Shown here: piece by piece, positions 17,174-24,999 of the stretch
How positions within the stretch are numbered: position 1 is the first letter of the stretch
Layout: every line of letters starts with the position of its first letter
Assembly (NCBI RefSeq): GCF_000282215.1
Contig: NZ_AKJS01000074.1
Location: 1 to 40,276 of the forward strand
DNA length: 40,276 bases
Direction of reading: 5' to 3'
From: Pseudomonas sp. GM21
Lineage (GTDB): Bacteria; Pseudomonadota; Gammaproteobacteria; Pseudomonadales; Pseudomonadaceae
The notes under the pieces: model-generated
Told to the model about the DNA's origin: nothing
Databases searched by the model: none
Seen by the model: only the letters and a program-made list of their open reading frames with translations
Program-made: the position numbers and the translations under genes

Positions 17174-17261
17174 CGAAGGGCTGCGTCCTGGAGCGATACG
17201 CCCGTCCACTCCCATTGATCTTGTTCGCGGCCACTGCGGTGGCCGGTCTTGAAGGTTCGCC

Positions 17262-18212
17262 ATGATTGAAGTCGTCGTGACATCCCGCAACAACGAAGCG
17301 TTGGATATTTGCAGCTACGAGTTGACCAGTGCACAAGGCGGGGCATTGCCCAGCTTCAGTGCCGGTGCCCATATCGACGTGCACCTTCCCAGCGGACTGA
17401 TCCGCCAGTACTCACTGTGCAATCATCCGCAAGAGCGCCATCGCTATCTGATCGGTGTGCTCAAGGACGCGGCCTCGCGCGGTGGTTCTCAGGGCATGCA
17501 TGAGCAGGTCAACAGTGGTGATCGGCTGTTCATCAGCGAACCGCGCAACCTCTTCCCGCTGGTGGGTGAGGCACGGCGCAGCCTGTTGTTCGCCGGCGGC
17601 ATAGGCATCACTCCGATTCTCTGCATGGCCGAGCAACTGGCCCACAGCGGTGCCGATTTCGAGCTGCATTATTGCGCTCGCTCCACTGAGCGTGCGGCGT
17701 TTGCCGAGCGACTCAAAGGGGCCTCCTTTTCTGATCGCGTGCACCTGCATTTCGATGAAGAAGCCGATTCGCGTATGGATGCCGCCAAGATCCTGGCTAA
17801 TCCGGGGCCGGACGTGCACCTATATGTCTGTGGCCCTTCAGGGTTCATGCAGTATGTGCTCGATAGCGCCAAGGCCCAAGGTTGGAGCGATGGGCAGTTG
17901 CACCGTGAATACTTCGCCGCAGCGCCGGTAGATACGCGTGACGATGGGACGTTCCAGGTCAAGCTTGGCAGTAGCGGGCAGGTGTTTGATATTCCGGCTG
18001 ACAAGACTGTGGTTCAGGTGCTGGAAAGTCACGGTGTCGAGATTGCAATTTCCTGTGAGCAGGGCGTCTGCGGAACCTGCCTGACCCGTGTGCTGGAAGG
18101 GGTGCCTGATCACCGTGACCTGTTCCTCACCGAAGAAGAGCAAGCGGCCAATGATCAGTTCACGCCCTGCTGTTCGAGGGCTAAATCGGCGCTGTTGGTG
18201 TTGGATCTCTGA
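17262..18212 (+). CDS. vanB: Vanillate O-demethylase, reductase subunit
   Basis: This class IA oxygenase reductase (316 residues) passes electrons from NAD(P)H through flavin and a plant-type [2Fe-2S] centre to VanA. The flavin motif RQYSLCN is at about 47-53 and the nucleotide-binding stretch GGIGITPILCM at about 109-119. The C-terminal ferredoxin domain has C-X4-C-X2-C (CEQGVCGTC, near 266) and a fourth Cys in the CCSRAK region near the end. A GAAGG box precedes ATG 17262. The tail-to-tail gap to vanR is only 9 bases. Confidence 0.95.
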   Translation: MIEVVVTSRNNEALDICSYELTSAQGGALPSFSAGAHIDVHLPSGLIRQYSLCNHPQERHRYLIGVLKDAASRGGSQGMHEQVNSGDRLFISEPRNLFPLVGEARRSLLFAGGIGITPILCMAEQLAHSGADFELHYCARSTERAAFAERLKGASFSDRVHLHFDEEADSRMDAAKILANPGPDVHLYVCGPSGFMQYVLDSAKAQGWSDGQLHREYFAAAPVDTRDDGTFQVKLGSSGQVFDIPADKTVVQVLESHGVEIAISCEQGVCGTCLTRVLEGVPDHRDLFLTEEEQAANDQFTPCCSRAKSALLVLDL

Positions 18213-18221
18213 ACGAGTCGG

Positions 18222-18935
18222 TTACTCGCCGCGTGCGATCACTTTCATCCGTTCGCTATTGCTGATCGCGCCGAATACCTCGGCGTAACGCAGGGTTGCA
18301 TTGGCGTGTTCGCGCATTATGGCTTCGGCGCGTGCGCCCTGGCGACTGATCAGCGCGTCGAAGACCGAGTGGTGTTGCATGTGAGCGAAGTTGAAGCGCC
18401 GGTATTCGCGTGCCATGTCTTCACGATCGATAGCGAGCGCTGAGACTGAAGCGAAGGGCCGATGGTCGTTTCGTGACAGGGCTTCGGCAATGGCGGGGTT
18501 GGCACTACTTTCGACGATCACCTGATGAAAGCGCATGTTGAGGTCATGGAAGGCCTCAAGGTCTTCTTCTGTCACGTAGCCTTTGTCGAACAACGCATCG
18601 CCTTGTACCAGGCATTCCTGCAGCGCCGCCTGTGCTTGCTCGCTCAATCCGCGTTCGGCGCTCTGCCGCGCCGCCAGCCCCTCCAGTACCCCGCGCACCT
18701 CCACGGCTCCGGCGATATCGTCGGCACTCACCGAGCGCACCTGATAGCCCCTTCCGCCATGGCGCACCAGCAAACCTTCCTGTTCCAGAGTAAGAAAGGC
18801 CATGCGCACCGGCATGCGCGAGACGCCGAAGCGTTCCGCCGTCGGAATCTCCATCAGCCGCTCGCCAGCCGCCAGCTCTCCCGAGGCGATCATTTTGCGC
18901 AGTGCGACTAGCACCATTTGACCCGGTTTGCTCAT
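18222..18935 (-). CDS. vanR: GntR/FCD-family repressor of the van genes
   Basis: A transcriptional repressor with a GntR winged helix (residues about 8-70; ERFGVSRMPVRMAFLTLEQE) and a C-terminal FCD ligand-binding domain (about 80-215; metal-site-like D-N-R-FH and H-HH residues). Vanillate is the expected inducer. The ATG at 18935 (237 residues, GGAAG box) is preferred over the ATG at 18965, which has no ribosome binding site. It is last in the transporter-porin-vanR operon and converges on vanB. Its likely operators are the GGATCC palindromes at 16016, 16078, 21840 and 21980. Confidence 0.92.
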   Translation of the reverse strand: MSKPGQMVLVALRKMIASGELAAGERLMEIPTAERFGVSRMPVRMAFLTLEQEGLLVRHGGRGYQVRSVSADDIAGAVEVRGVLEGLAARQSAERGLSEQAQAALQECLVQGDALFDKGYVTEEDLEAFHDLNMRFHQVIVESSANPAIAEALSRNDHRPFASVSALAIDREDMAREYRRFNFAHMQHHSVFDALISRQGARAEAIMREHANATLRYAEVFGAISNSERMKVIARGE

Positions 18936-19020
18936 GCAGGCGACTTCCAGAAAGTGGTTCGCCATAGTAACGCAAGGAAGGGGGGGGATGCAGGGGCGAC
19001 TAGCGCCCCTGGCGGGAGGA

Positions 19021-20268
19021 TCAGAGAGACAGTGGGTAGCTGACGATCACGCGGGTCTGATCGAAATCACTGTTGAAGCTGCGACGGTTGGTGGCGTTGT
19101 TGACCCGCACGCTAAGGTTTTTCATCGGGCCACTTTGCAAGGTGTAGCTGACCTCGGTGTCACGTTCCCATTCCTTGCCATTGCTACCCGCCTTGGTGGT
19201 GGCGTTCTCGCCGTGACCATAGCGGGTCATCAGCAGCAAGCCGGGGATGCCGGCGGCTACGAAGTTGTAATCATAGCGAGCCTGCCAGGAACGCTCGTCG
19301 GCGTTACTGAAGTTGCCGTTGAACATGTCGTTGCCCAAGGTGCGCCCACTACTGCCATACACGGACATCCAGCTGGTATCGCCGCTGACCTTTTGCAGCC
19401 CCAGATACAAGGTGTGGCCACCAAGGTTGGCCGAGAACAGCCCGTAGCCGGTAGTACTTTGCACGTTACCAATACGGGCGCTGCCGTCATCGTTATCGAT
19501 GAAGTAGCCCAGATTCGCGCCGAGAGTCCAGTCACCAAACTTCTGTTTATGTAGCAGGTTCAGATAGCTTTGCTGATAAATGTCTTCGAGTTGCGAGTGC
19601 CAAGCGCCAATCAGGGTTTGTTGTTCATTGAAACGATATTCAGCGCCCGCATAGTTGAAACTGTCTGACGTAACGGTGGGCGCAGCCCAGGCAGAGAGGT
19701 CTTGCATGTTTGAGGAATTACGCAGGCTCGTGGCGGTGTATTGCCCTCCCTGCAGGCTCAGGCCGGATAGCTCTCGGGACACCAGCATGGTGCCTTGGAA
19801 GGTCTGTGGCAGTAGGCGTCCGTCATCGTAGCGCAGCAGCGGAACATCGGGCATGAGCTCGCCCAGAAATAGCTCAGTGTCAGAAAAGCGCATTTTTGCG
19901 GCCACTCCTGCACGCCCGTAGCTGTCGGCGGAGTGACCATCTTCATGCACCGGCAGCAGGTCGGAACCGCTGGTCTGACGGCTGCTGTCGAGCTTGATAC
20001 CCAGCATCGCTATACCGTCAAGGCCAAAGCCTAGAACGCCAGGGGTGTAACCGGAATTGAACTTGAGGATAGCGCCCTGGGCCCATTCTTCTACCTTGCT
20101 CTTGCTGGCGCCGGGATCGTTGTAGTCACGATTGAAATAGTAATTTCGCAGCAACAGACTGGTCTTGGAATTCTCGAAAAAGCCGCTGCTCTCGGCATAC
20201 GCTGAAGGTAATAAGGCAAGCGCTATTGCACCGCCGAGCAGGGCCCGGGGGAGAGGAAGGTAAGTCAT
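19021..20268 (-). CDS. OprD-family outer-membrane porin
   Basis: A 415-residue outer-membrane channel. The signal peptide ends near ALLPSAYA, followed by SSGFFENSKTSLLLRNYYFN, which is the canonical start of mature OprD-family porins. The C-terminus shows alternating beta-strand residues. Members of the OpdK/VanP branch take up vanillate and related aromatic acids, and the place between the aromatic-acid transporter and vanR supports that substrate. It lies 66 bases after the transporter gene and is likely co-transcribed. Confidence 0.9.
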   Translation of the reverse strand: MTYLPLPRALLGGAIALALLPSAYAESSGFFENSKTSLLLRNYYFNRDYNDPGASKSKVEEWAQGAILKFNSGYTPGVLGFGLDGIAMLGIKLDSSRQTSGSDLLPVHEDGHSADSYGRAGVAAKMRFSDTELFLGELMPDVPLLRYDDGRLLPQTFQGTMLVSRELSGLSLQGGQYTATSLRNSSNMQDLSAWAAPTVTSDSFNYAGAEYRFNEQQTLIGAWHSQLEDIYQQSYLNLLHKQKFGDWTLGANLGYFIDNDDGSARIGNVQSTTGYGLFSANLGGHTLYLGLQKVSGDTSWMSVYGSSGRTLGNDMFNGNFSNADERSWQARYDYNFVAAGIPGLLLMTRYGHGENATTKAGSNGKEWERDTEVSYTLQSGPMKNLSVRVNNATNRRSFNSDFDQTRVIVSYPLSL

Positions 20269-20334
20269 TATTGTTGTATTCCTGGGGGTAGTAGTCAGTA
20301 GCGAGGCAAGGCCTCGCTACCTCTTTGCATTGCG

Positions 20335-21669
20335 TCAGGCGTGGCTGAGCTCGGCAGCAGGTTGCACTTGGGTGTTGAGCTTGAGTAGCAGCAACACGGC
20401 GGCGGCAATCACGAAAACCACGGCAAAAACCCCGTACAGGTGCAGTGGCTGCCAACCGCTGTCCAGCAACAGGCCGGCGACGGTCGGCGAAAGGATCGCG
20501 CCGATGCGTCCGATACCGATGCCCCAACCGACCCCTGTTGTTCGTACTGATGCGTCGTAGACAATCGGCGATAGCGCGTACAAGCCAGCCACGCAACCGT
20601 TGGCAAAGAGCCCGATCAACAGGCCCAGGCCGAGTGCCATGGATACTGATGAAGCGGATCCGACGAACAGTACCAGCAGGCCCGCAGTAATCAGCATGAA
20701 CAGCGACAGCACCCGGGTCAGCCGCCAGCGCGAGGCCATGCCACCAATCAGCGCCGCGCCGAAGATACCGCCGACGCTCAACAGCACGCCGCCGCTGATG
20801 CCTTGCTGTGCCGATAGCCCTGCTGAAACCAGCAGTTTCGGCGTCCAGCTCATCACGAAGTAGAAGCCGAACATCACCAGGAAGAACAGCAGCCAGATCA
20901 GCAGGGTGGTGCGCCGTGAATCAGGTGAGAGCAACTGCGCCAGGCGCCCACGGCCTGAAATCGGCGCGGAGATGGCGACGGGCAGTTCGCGCAGTGCTGG
21001 CTGGCCGAGGCGGGCGGCCAGTCGATTGATGCGTGCCAAGGCATTCTCGGGGCGGCGGGCGATCAGAAAGTCCAACGACTCAGGCAAGTACATCAATACC
21101 AGTGGAATCACCGCCAGGGTCACGGCTCCACCGAATATGAAAACCGAACGCCAGCCAAAGTGCGTCAGCAGCCACACCGACAACAGCCCGCCCAAGGTCG
21201 CACCCAAGGCATAACCGGTGGATTGCAGGCTCACCGCCAGGCCTCGCCAGCGTTTGTTGGCATATTCACTGGCAATCACGTTGCTGCTGGCCAGGATTCC
21301 GCCGATACCCAAGCCGGTCAACCCACGCAGCAGCGCCAGTTGCACCGGCGTCTGGCTCAGTGCCGACAACAGCATGCCGGCCCCTGAGAGCAGCAGGCAA
21401 AACAGGATCAATGGCCGACGGCCATAGCGATCCGCCCACGGTGCAATAAACAGAGAGCCTGCCGCCATACCAAACAGTCCGGCACTCAACAGCAGTCCGA
21501 TCTGCGCGCCGTTCAAGCCCCATTCGGCGGACACCGAGGAGGCCGTGAAGGCCATCACCAGCACGTCGAAGCCATCGATCATGTTCAAAACAATACAGAT
21601 GCCCACGGCCAACCATTGGAACCGCGCCATGGGACGCTCATCTACCACGCTCTTCAGATCGACACTCAT
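20335..21669 (-). CDS. MFS aromatic acid:H+ symporter (VanK/PcaK-like)
   Basis: An inner-membrane transporter of the AAHS family with about 12 helices. The family motif D-G-F-D in helix 1 (NMIDGFDVLVMAF) and the loop motif WADRYGRRPLILF are present. The start is the ATG at 21669 (444 residues), which has a GAGG box; the open frame runs 16 codons further. As the first gene of the transporter-porin-vanR operon it should import vanillate or a related aromatic acid. Its upstream region has a VanR box at 21840, a degenerate one at 21980 and a PcaR-like palindrome at 21943, so both vanillate and beta-ketoadipate signals may act. Confidence 0.9.
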   Translation of the reverse strand: MSVDLKSVVDERPMARFQWLAVGICIVLNMIDGFDVLVMAFTASSVSAEWGLNGAQIGLLLSAGLFGMAAGSLFIAPWADRYGRRPLILFCLLLSGAGMLLSALSQTPVQLALLRGLTGLGIGGILASSNVIASEYANKRWRGLAVSLQSTGYALGATLGGLLSVWLLTHFGWRSVFIFGGAVTLAVIPLVLMYLPESLDFLIARRPENALARINRLAARLGQPALRELPVAISAPISGRGRLAQLLSPDSRRTTLLIWLLFFLVMFGFYFVMSWTPKLLVSAGLSAQQGISGGVLLSVGGIFGAALIGGMASRWRLTRVLSLFMLITAGLLVLFVGSASSVSMALGLGLLIGLFANGCVAGLYALSPIVYDASVRTTGVGWGIGIGRIGAILSPTVAGLLLDSGWQPLHLYGVFAVVFVIAAAVLLLLKLNTQVQPAAELSHA

Positions 21670-21839
21670 GGCTGCCCCTCGAGATGAGGCTGCGTAAAGA
21701 TAAAGCGAGGGAGGCACACGAAGGTGGGTGCAAGCCGAAGCTTGTGCCCGATTGAGAAGTGATTCATCACGACACCCTATTATTTTTATGAGCGGGCAGG
21801 CGCAATACCTGACACCGTGCGGGGCCAGTCAATCAATTT

Positions 21840-21849
21840 ATGGATCCAT
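21840..21849. promoter_or_regulatory. VanR box 3, upstream of the transporter operon
   Basis: An exact ATGGATCCAT palindrome, identical to the two boxes before vanA, about 170 bases before the transporter ATG. Confidence 0.7.
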
Positions 21850-21942
21850 TGTGAAGAGGGGTTATATGGCGTTTTGTCTGATTTCTTTCTAAAAAATCAA
21901 TAATCACCTTTTAAAACAACATGTTAGTTGAATTGTTAAATT

Positions 21943-21957
21943 GTTCGATAATCGAAC
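21943..21957. promoter_or_regulatory. PcaR-like operator palindrome
   Basis: GTTCGATAATCGAAC is a perfect 15-base palindrome. It differs at only two positions from the PcaR (IclR family) site of P. putida, GTTCGATAATCGCAC, as I recall it. PcaR activates protocatechuate-branch genes in response to beta-ketoadipate. It lies in the promoter region of the aromatic acid transporter, which makes biological sense. Confidence 0.6.
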
Positions 21958-21979
21958 GAAAATAGATATTTGCAAAAAA

Positions 21980-21989
21980 AGGGATCCAT
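21980..21989. promoter_or_regulatory. Degenerate VanR box 4
   Basis: AGGGATCCAT differs from the VanR decamer at one position. With box 3 it brackets the PcaR-like palindrome, 140 bases apart, allowing a looped repression complex. This reading is inferred. Confidence 0.45.
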
Positions 21990-22410
21990 TGATGTCGCGC
22001 TGCGTGGAGTAGGTGGGCTACGTAACTATGATCGGTAAAGAGCGACTAAACCTGTCAGTCAAAACCCACAAAAATGTCAAAGATGTCCTGCATGAGGATT
22101 GCTACGTGATGGTGAGCCAGAGCCCCATGTTCTTGAATACTGCTTCGGCTCCCCGCTGCCAGGCGGGCTGGCTGAATACATAATTAGCCCTTTGTATCGG
22201 GGATTTCCTTCGTAAGGACAGATCCCGCTATTGAGCCAGATATCCATGGGCTCGGTGCCGTGCTGAGGTACGTCCAATGGAACAAGTCAGTTATCTTATG
22301 ACTTGTGACTGTGGCGTCTGGTAATTGAACACGCGGTGAGTTATTAGATTAAAGCGGCTGAAAAAAACGACGGATCAGCTACAAACTAATAAAAAAATAA
22401 TGGTGATCCC
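21990..22410. other. Intergenic region without a clear gene
   Basis: A minus-strand frame at 22077-22277 (66 codons, with GICPYEGNPRYKG) looks somewhat protein-like but has no ribosome binding site and no recognised relative. Nothing else can be supported. Confidence 0.3.
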
Positions 22411-22644
22411 ATGAGCTGTCTTGTTTGTGCAGGTGTCGCTGAACGCATTCAGTGTCTTGGCCCCTGGGAGGAGAGAGATTGTCCGGCCTGTGGTCGCTAT
22501 CGAGTCGCAGATGCACTCGTGTTGACGCTGATGGAGCAGGGGCAAATCTTCGATGTGAGCAAAACAAGGATCTGGCTTGCCAGCAAGCGCAAGAAAGAAG
22601 CTATTCCGGCCATTGAGATCCACGAGGCGCTACTGGTGCTGTGA
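22411..22644 (+). CDS. Small zinc-ribbon-like protein, unknown function
   Basis: A 77-residue protein with two Cys pairs near the N-terminus (CLVC at 3-6 and CPAC at about 24-27), a zinc-ribbon arrangement. A helical, basic second half follows (FDVSKTRIWLASKRKKEAIP). A GGTGA box precedes the ATG. It looks like a conserved small Pseudomonas protein but I cannot name a family. It converges with the gene at 22676. Confidence 0.62.
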   Translation: MSCLVCAGVAERIQCLGPWEERDCPACGRYRVADALVLTLMEQGQIFDVSKTRIWLASKRKKEAIPAIEIHEALLVL

Positions 22645-22675
22645 ATTGGTTTTTTCTGAGCGAGATGGATACCAA

Positions 22676-22879
22676 TCACTCGGGAGTCATCAGCACGGTG
22701 AGCGTTAGGTTCATGAAGTTCTTGTTCTTGCTGATGGTGTCCAAAGCACCACGAACGTTGCCGGCAACCTCTGCTGATCCGCGTTGCTCGACCCACAGCG
22801 TCAGTTCCATGATCGCGGCTTCGAGGGCAAGCTGGTTCTGTTTGATCTTGAAGGGCAGGGAGCAGGCTCGCTCCCACAT
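22676..22879 (-). CDS. Small helical protein, paralogue of 29439-29648, altered N-terminus
   Basis: The 67 residues share a nearly identical core with the 29-kb gene: NQLALEAAIMELTLWVEQRG, then SAEVAGNVRGALDTIS and a final VLMTPE. The N-terminus differs. The first residues are encoded by a REP-like sequence (tgtgggagcgagcctgctccc), which replaces the ribosome binding site and the usual first codons. The ATG within the REP at 22879 is the only nearby start. It may be a silenced copy. It lies just downstream of the small RNA terminator on the same strand. Confidence 0.55.
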   Translation of the reverse strand: MWERACSLPFKIKQNQLALEAAIMELTLWVEQRGSAEVAGNVRGALDTISKNKNFMNLTLTVLMTPE

Positions 22880-22938
22880 TAGGGATAGGGGGTGGAATAC
22901 AGGGTTAGTCTGTGGAAAACACAAATGCCAGACAGCAC

Positions 22939-22962
22939 AAAGGGGAGCCTAGGCTCCCCTTT
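22939..22962. terminator. Perfect 24-bp palindromic terminator
   Basis: AAAGGGGAGCCT and its exact complement AGGCTCCCCTTT form a 12-bp perfect stem that can stop transcription from either side. On the minus strand it closes the CrcZ-like small RNA. Confidence 0.85.
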
Positions 22963-23316
22963 CATTTGTCGTAACGCGTGATCTTTTTTTATTATTGAGG
23001 GTCGGTCTGTTTTTGTTTTTGGAAACCGTTTCCCTTTACCGCTGTTTTTGTCGATCCCCATCAGGGATCAAGAGCAAACGTATTTTTTTGAGCGCTGATC
23101 TGCTTTTTCGCTAAGCGATCCAACCAGTTCGGGAGCTACCTGAGGGTAGTTTTATTGTTTTCTGCCCGGTTGTGGGTTACTCCGAAAAGCACCCTGAAAA
23201 GCACATCTTCTCCAAAAAAATCTGTTCGCTGCGTCTCTGTCGTGTTGTTTTTGTTATGTCAGAGTCGTTACGTCTTATTTTTATCAGGTTTGCCGCTTTT
23301 TTTGTTCTTGTTATGC
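22939..23316 (-). ncRNA. CrcZ/CrcY/CrcX-family Hfq/Crc-sequestering small RNA
   Basis: About 378 bases without a convincing gene. On the minus strand the RNA would begin GCATAACAAGAACAAAAAAAG, shown here as GCATAACAAGAACAAAAA plus further A/G. It contains many CA-rich A-R-N-type motifs (AACAAGAAC, ATAAAAATAAG, AACAAAAACAAC, AACAATAAAAC, CAAAAACAAAAAC). Such motifs let CrcZ-type RNAs titrate Hfq and Crc and so relieve carbon catabolite repression. Three further marks fit: a sigma-54 promoter exactly 12 bases before the predicted start, an upstream inverted repeat as expected for CbrB, and a strong terminator. Its length lies in the known 350-430 range. Pseudomonads carry two or three such RNAs at different loci; which one this is cannot be decided here. 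A short leader frame (MCFSGCFSE after GGAG) also lies inside. Confidence 0.8.
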
Positions 23317-23324
23317 AATAGAGA

Positions 23325-23341
23325 AAGCAGGCTTCGTGCCA
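23325..23341 (-). promoter_or_regulatory. Sigma-54 promoter of the CrcZ-like RNA
   Basis: The minus strand reads TGGCACGAAGCCTGCTT. The GG (23340-23339) and GC (23328-23327) are 10 bases apart, and TGGCAC matches the -24 consensus exactly. The predicted start is at about 23316. Confidence 0.85.
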
Positions 23342-23420
23342 ACTTTTTAAAGCCTTTTAAAATCAATGACTTGATTTATTTTCGGGTTTCCAGTCGGCCA
23401 AAATCTGACAACTTGTTTCC

Positions 23421-23463
23421 GTGTTACTCGCTTTTGCCCACGTTTTCGGCGATGCGGTAACAC
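23421..23463. promoter_or_regulatory. Inverted repeat GTGTTAC-N29-GTAACAC, probable CbrB site
   Basis: Perfect 7-bp arms lie about 105-147 bases upstream of the small RNA start. Known CrcZ-type promoters are activated by CbrB from upstream GTTAC/GTAAC elements, so this is the likely activator site. Confidence 0.65.
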
Positions 23464-23472
23464 CCGCAGACC

Positions 23473-23594
23473 TCACTGTGCGCTGCGAGCCTTGGCCACG
23501 CGCGAACCGGTCGGATGCCCCAGTACCGTACAAATCTGCTGACCCGCCAGAATCAATGCATCCAGATTGATACTGACTTCACCGGCACGACAAA
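23473..23594 (-). pseudogene. C-terminal fragment of an unidentified gene
   Basis: A clean minus-strand frame reads SINLDALILAGQQICTVLG, then HPTGSRVAKARSAQ, and ends in TGA at 23473. It has no start and lies directly after the exported-protein gene at 23598. It looks like a real protein tail, but I do not recognise it. Confidence 0.35.
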
Positions 23595-23597
23595 GAA

Positions 23598-24161
23598 CTA
23601 GCGTGATGTCTCGACTTTCAACACGTCGACTTGGATTGCGTCCACCGTCTGCCCGATCTGAAGGTTCAGCATCTGGGCCTGAATTTTGGGGTTGTTAACA
23701 GTAACGACTACCTCTTTCCCATCTGGACGCAGCAAGGTCACCTCGTTTTTTTTCATATCGATATTTGTGATTTTCGAGGTCACCTTGAGCGCGGAAAACA
23801 CCTCTCCACCCGGAAGGCTGTCAGGTGGGGCGCGGTTGATCCAAGAATCATTGCTAACACTCGGAGCACCTTCAACGCTGGTGTTGAGTACGTAATCGAC
23901 AGATCGAGTGACGCGGATGTCGACTTTATCGCTAACTTTCAGGTTGCGCATGGCCTTGGCCTGGTCGGTGAGTGGAATGGAAACCGGGCGTTTATCAAGG
24001 CCTTCAATGGTGACTCGGTAGTTGGCCGGATCGACGGCCAGTACCTGCGTTTCGAAGTGTTCATTCGAAGCGTCGCTGCTCAATGGTACTTCGTCCGCAC
24101 GGGCTGAAAAGCTGACAGAGGTCACGAGTGAAACAAGGGCTAGAGCGCGAAGTGATTTCAT
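23598..24161 (-). CDS. Exported protein with beta-rich domain, unknown function
   Basis: A 187-residue periplasmic protein. The signal peptide (KSLRALALVSLVTSVSFSARA) sets the start at ATG 24161, which has GGAAG seven bases upstream; the open frame continues to 24287 without signal character. The mature part shows two similar beta segments (VLAVDPANYRVTIEGLDKRP and ITNIDMKKNEVTLLRPDGKE), each followed by a K-VGD/IGQ-VDxI stretch, suggesting duplicated OB-like units. The family is conserved in my memory of Pseudomonas genomes but has no assigned role. No operon partner. Confidence 0.7.
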   Translation of the reverse strand: MKSLRALALVSLVTSVSFSARADEVPLSSDASNEHFETQVLAVDPANYRVTIEGLDKRPVSIPLTDQAKAMRNLKVSDKVDIRVTRSVDYVLNTSVEGAPSVSNDSWINRAPPDSLPGGEVFSALKVTSKITNIDMKKNEVTLLRPDGKEVVVTVNNPKIQAQMLNLQIGQTVDAIQVDVLKVETSR

Positions 24162-24299
24162 ACGCATGCTTCCCATAGGATGGCTGACTGAGCAGCCCGG
24201 AGCCCGCTGCCCGTGAGCCAAAGCATAGTCACCGATTGCAGATTTGCCCTCAGAAAAACCACCCTTTGCCGCAACTCCGGTCTTCATTCGCCGTGATCT

Positions 24300-24535
24300 C
24301 TATTGGATGTTTGGTGATGTGCAGAGGGTTTAACACCGTAGAAAGCTACCGCCTCGTCGCATTGGTAGCTGTCTTTGACGAAGCCCTTTCCCTGTTCGAA
24401 AATGATGCCGCCACTGCTACGGAATGTATGATCACACCCGTTCGTGGCCTTGGTTCGAAGCGTCCTCTGGATATGATGGAAACGAGGGCAGTCTTCGATC
24501 TAATTGGCCGACTGGAGAGGGGAGTTCTCGTGTGA
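24300..24535 (+). pseudogene. ParS/Xre (MbcA-type) antitoxin, N-terminus lost
   Basis: The C-terminal toxin-binding domain (DUF2384) is well preserved: RLVALVAVFDEALSLFENDA, then M-PVRGLGSKRPLDMMET and FDLIGRLERGVLV before the stop. The helix-turn-helix part is missing or scrambled (GFNTVESYR is the last trace), so the gene cannot make a normal antitoxin. No RES-domain toxin gene follows; a hairpin (24591-24612) and an AbrB-like gene do. Relatives lie at 34622-34910 and 14484-14523. Confidence 0.65.
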
Positions 24536-24693
24536 GATTCGATAGGCGACTTGTTGGGCTGCGGAGCTAAAGATACTTTGGCTATCGATCCTTCGGGCTT
24601 AAGCTCGGCTCGACCCTAAGTCTTCAAACATGCCCTATGCGAGTCACTCCACGGCCTGCCATGACTGATTGTAGTAAGCGCATTTCGGCTGCC

Positions 24694-24936
24694 TCATTTT
24701 TCCTCGGCGTTGCCCTGGCGTCCGCTATCCCAGGCTCCAGTGAGCTCGTCTATTCGATCCGCAATTTGAGGCGTTTTTGATAGGACAAGGCCGCGCGTGT
24801 TGCCGACAAATTCTTCTATCAGGTACACCGCGTCGCTGACATCCAGTTCGAGCTCCTGCAATGTCTCATCGGGAATTCGAATCGCACCGTCACCATCCCA
24901 TTCTTCGATGATGATTTTAATAGGTGGCTTTCTCAC
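24694..24936 (-). CDS. AbrB/MazE-type swapped-hairpin protein (copy 2)
   Basis: An 80-residue paralogue of the protein at 9988-10230, with the same GTG start, the same GGAG leader and about 90% identical bases. The differences cluster at the C-terminus (TGAWDSGRQGNAEEK against TEFWNDEQRGTAKDK). The fold is that of AbrB/MazE antitoxins and regulators. Here the histidine phosphatase gene that follows copy 1 is absent, so the shared unit is the AbrB-like gene alone. No toxin is visible. Confidence 0.75.
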   Translation of the reverse strand: MRKPPIKIIIEEWDGDGAIRIPDETLQELELDVSDAVYLIEEFVGNTRGLVLSKTPQIADRIDELTGAWDSGRQGNAEEK

Positions 24937-24999
24937 GTGTGGTCTCCATTGCCTTGAACCGGCAAGTCGAACCTGCCTGTAGATTCTCAGTGGCTAGTT

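Noticed and set aside
16013..17293. 426-codon minus-strand open frame opposite vanA
   Set aside because: It is the antisense shadow of vanA, whose motifs and length are unambiguous.
22939..23316. Retron msr/msd RNA
   Set aside because: No reverse transcriptase gene is nearby, and the sigma-54 promoter plus CA motifs point to a Crc RNA.
22879..23460. 60- and 101-codon open frames within the T-rich region
   Set aside because: They fall inside the CrcZ-like RNA, are made of A- or T-tracts and lack family features; the RNA explains the region better.
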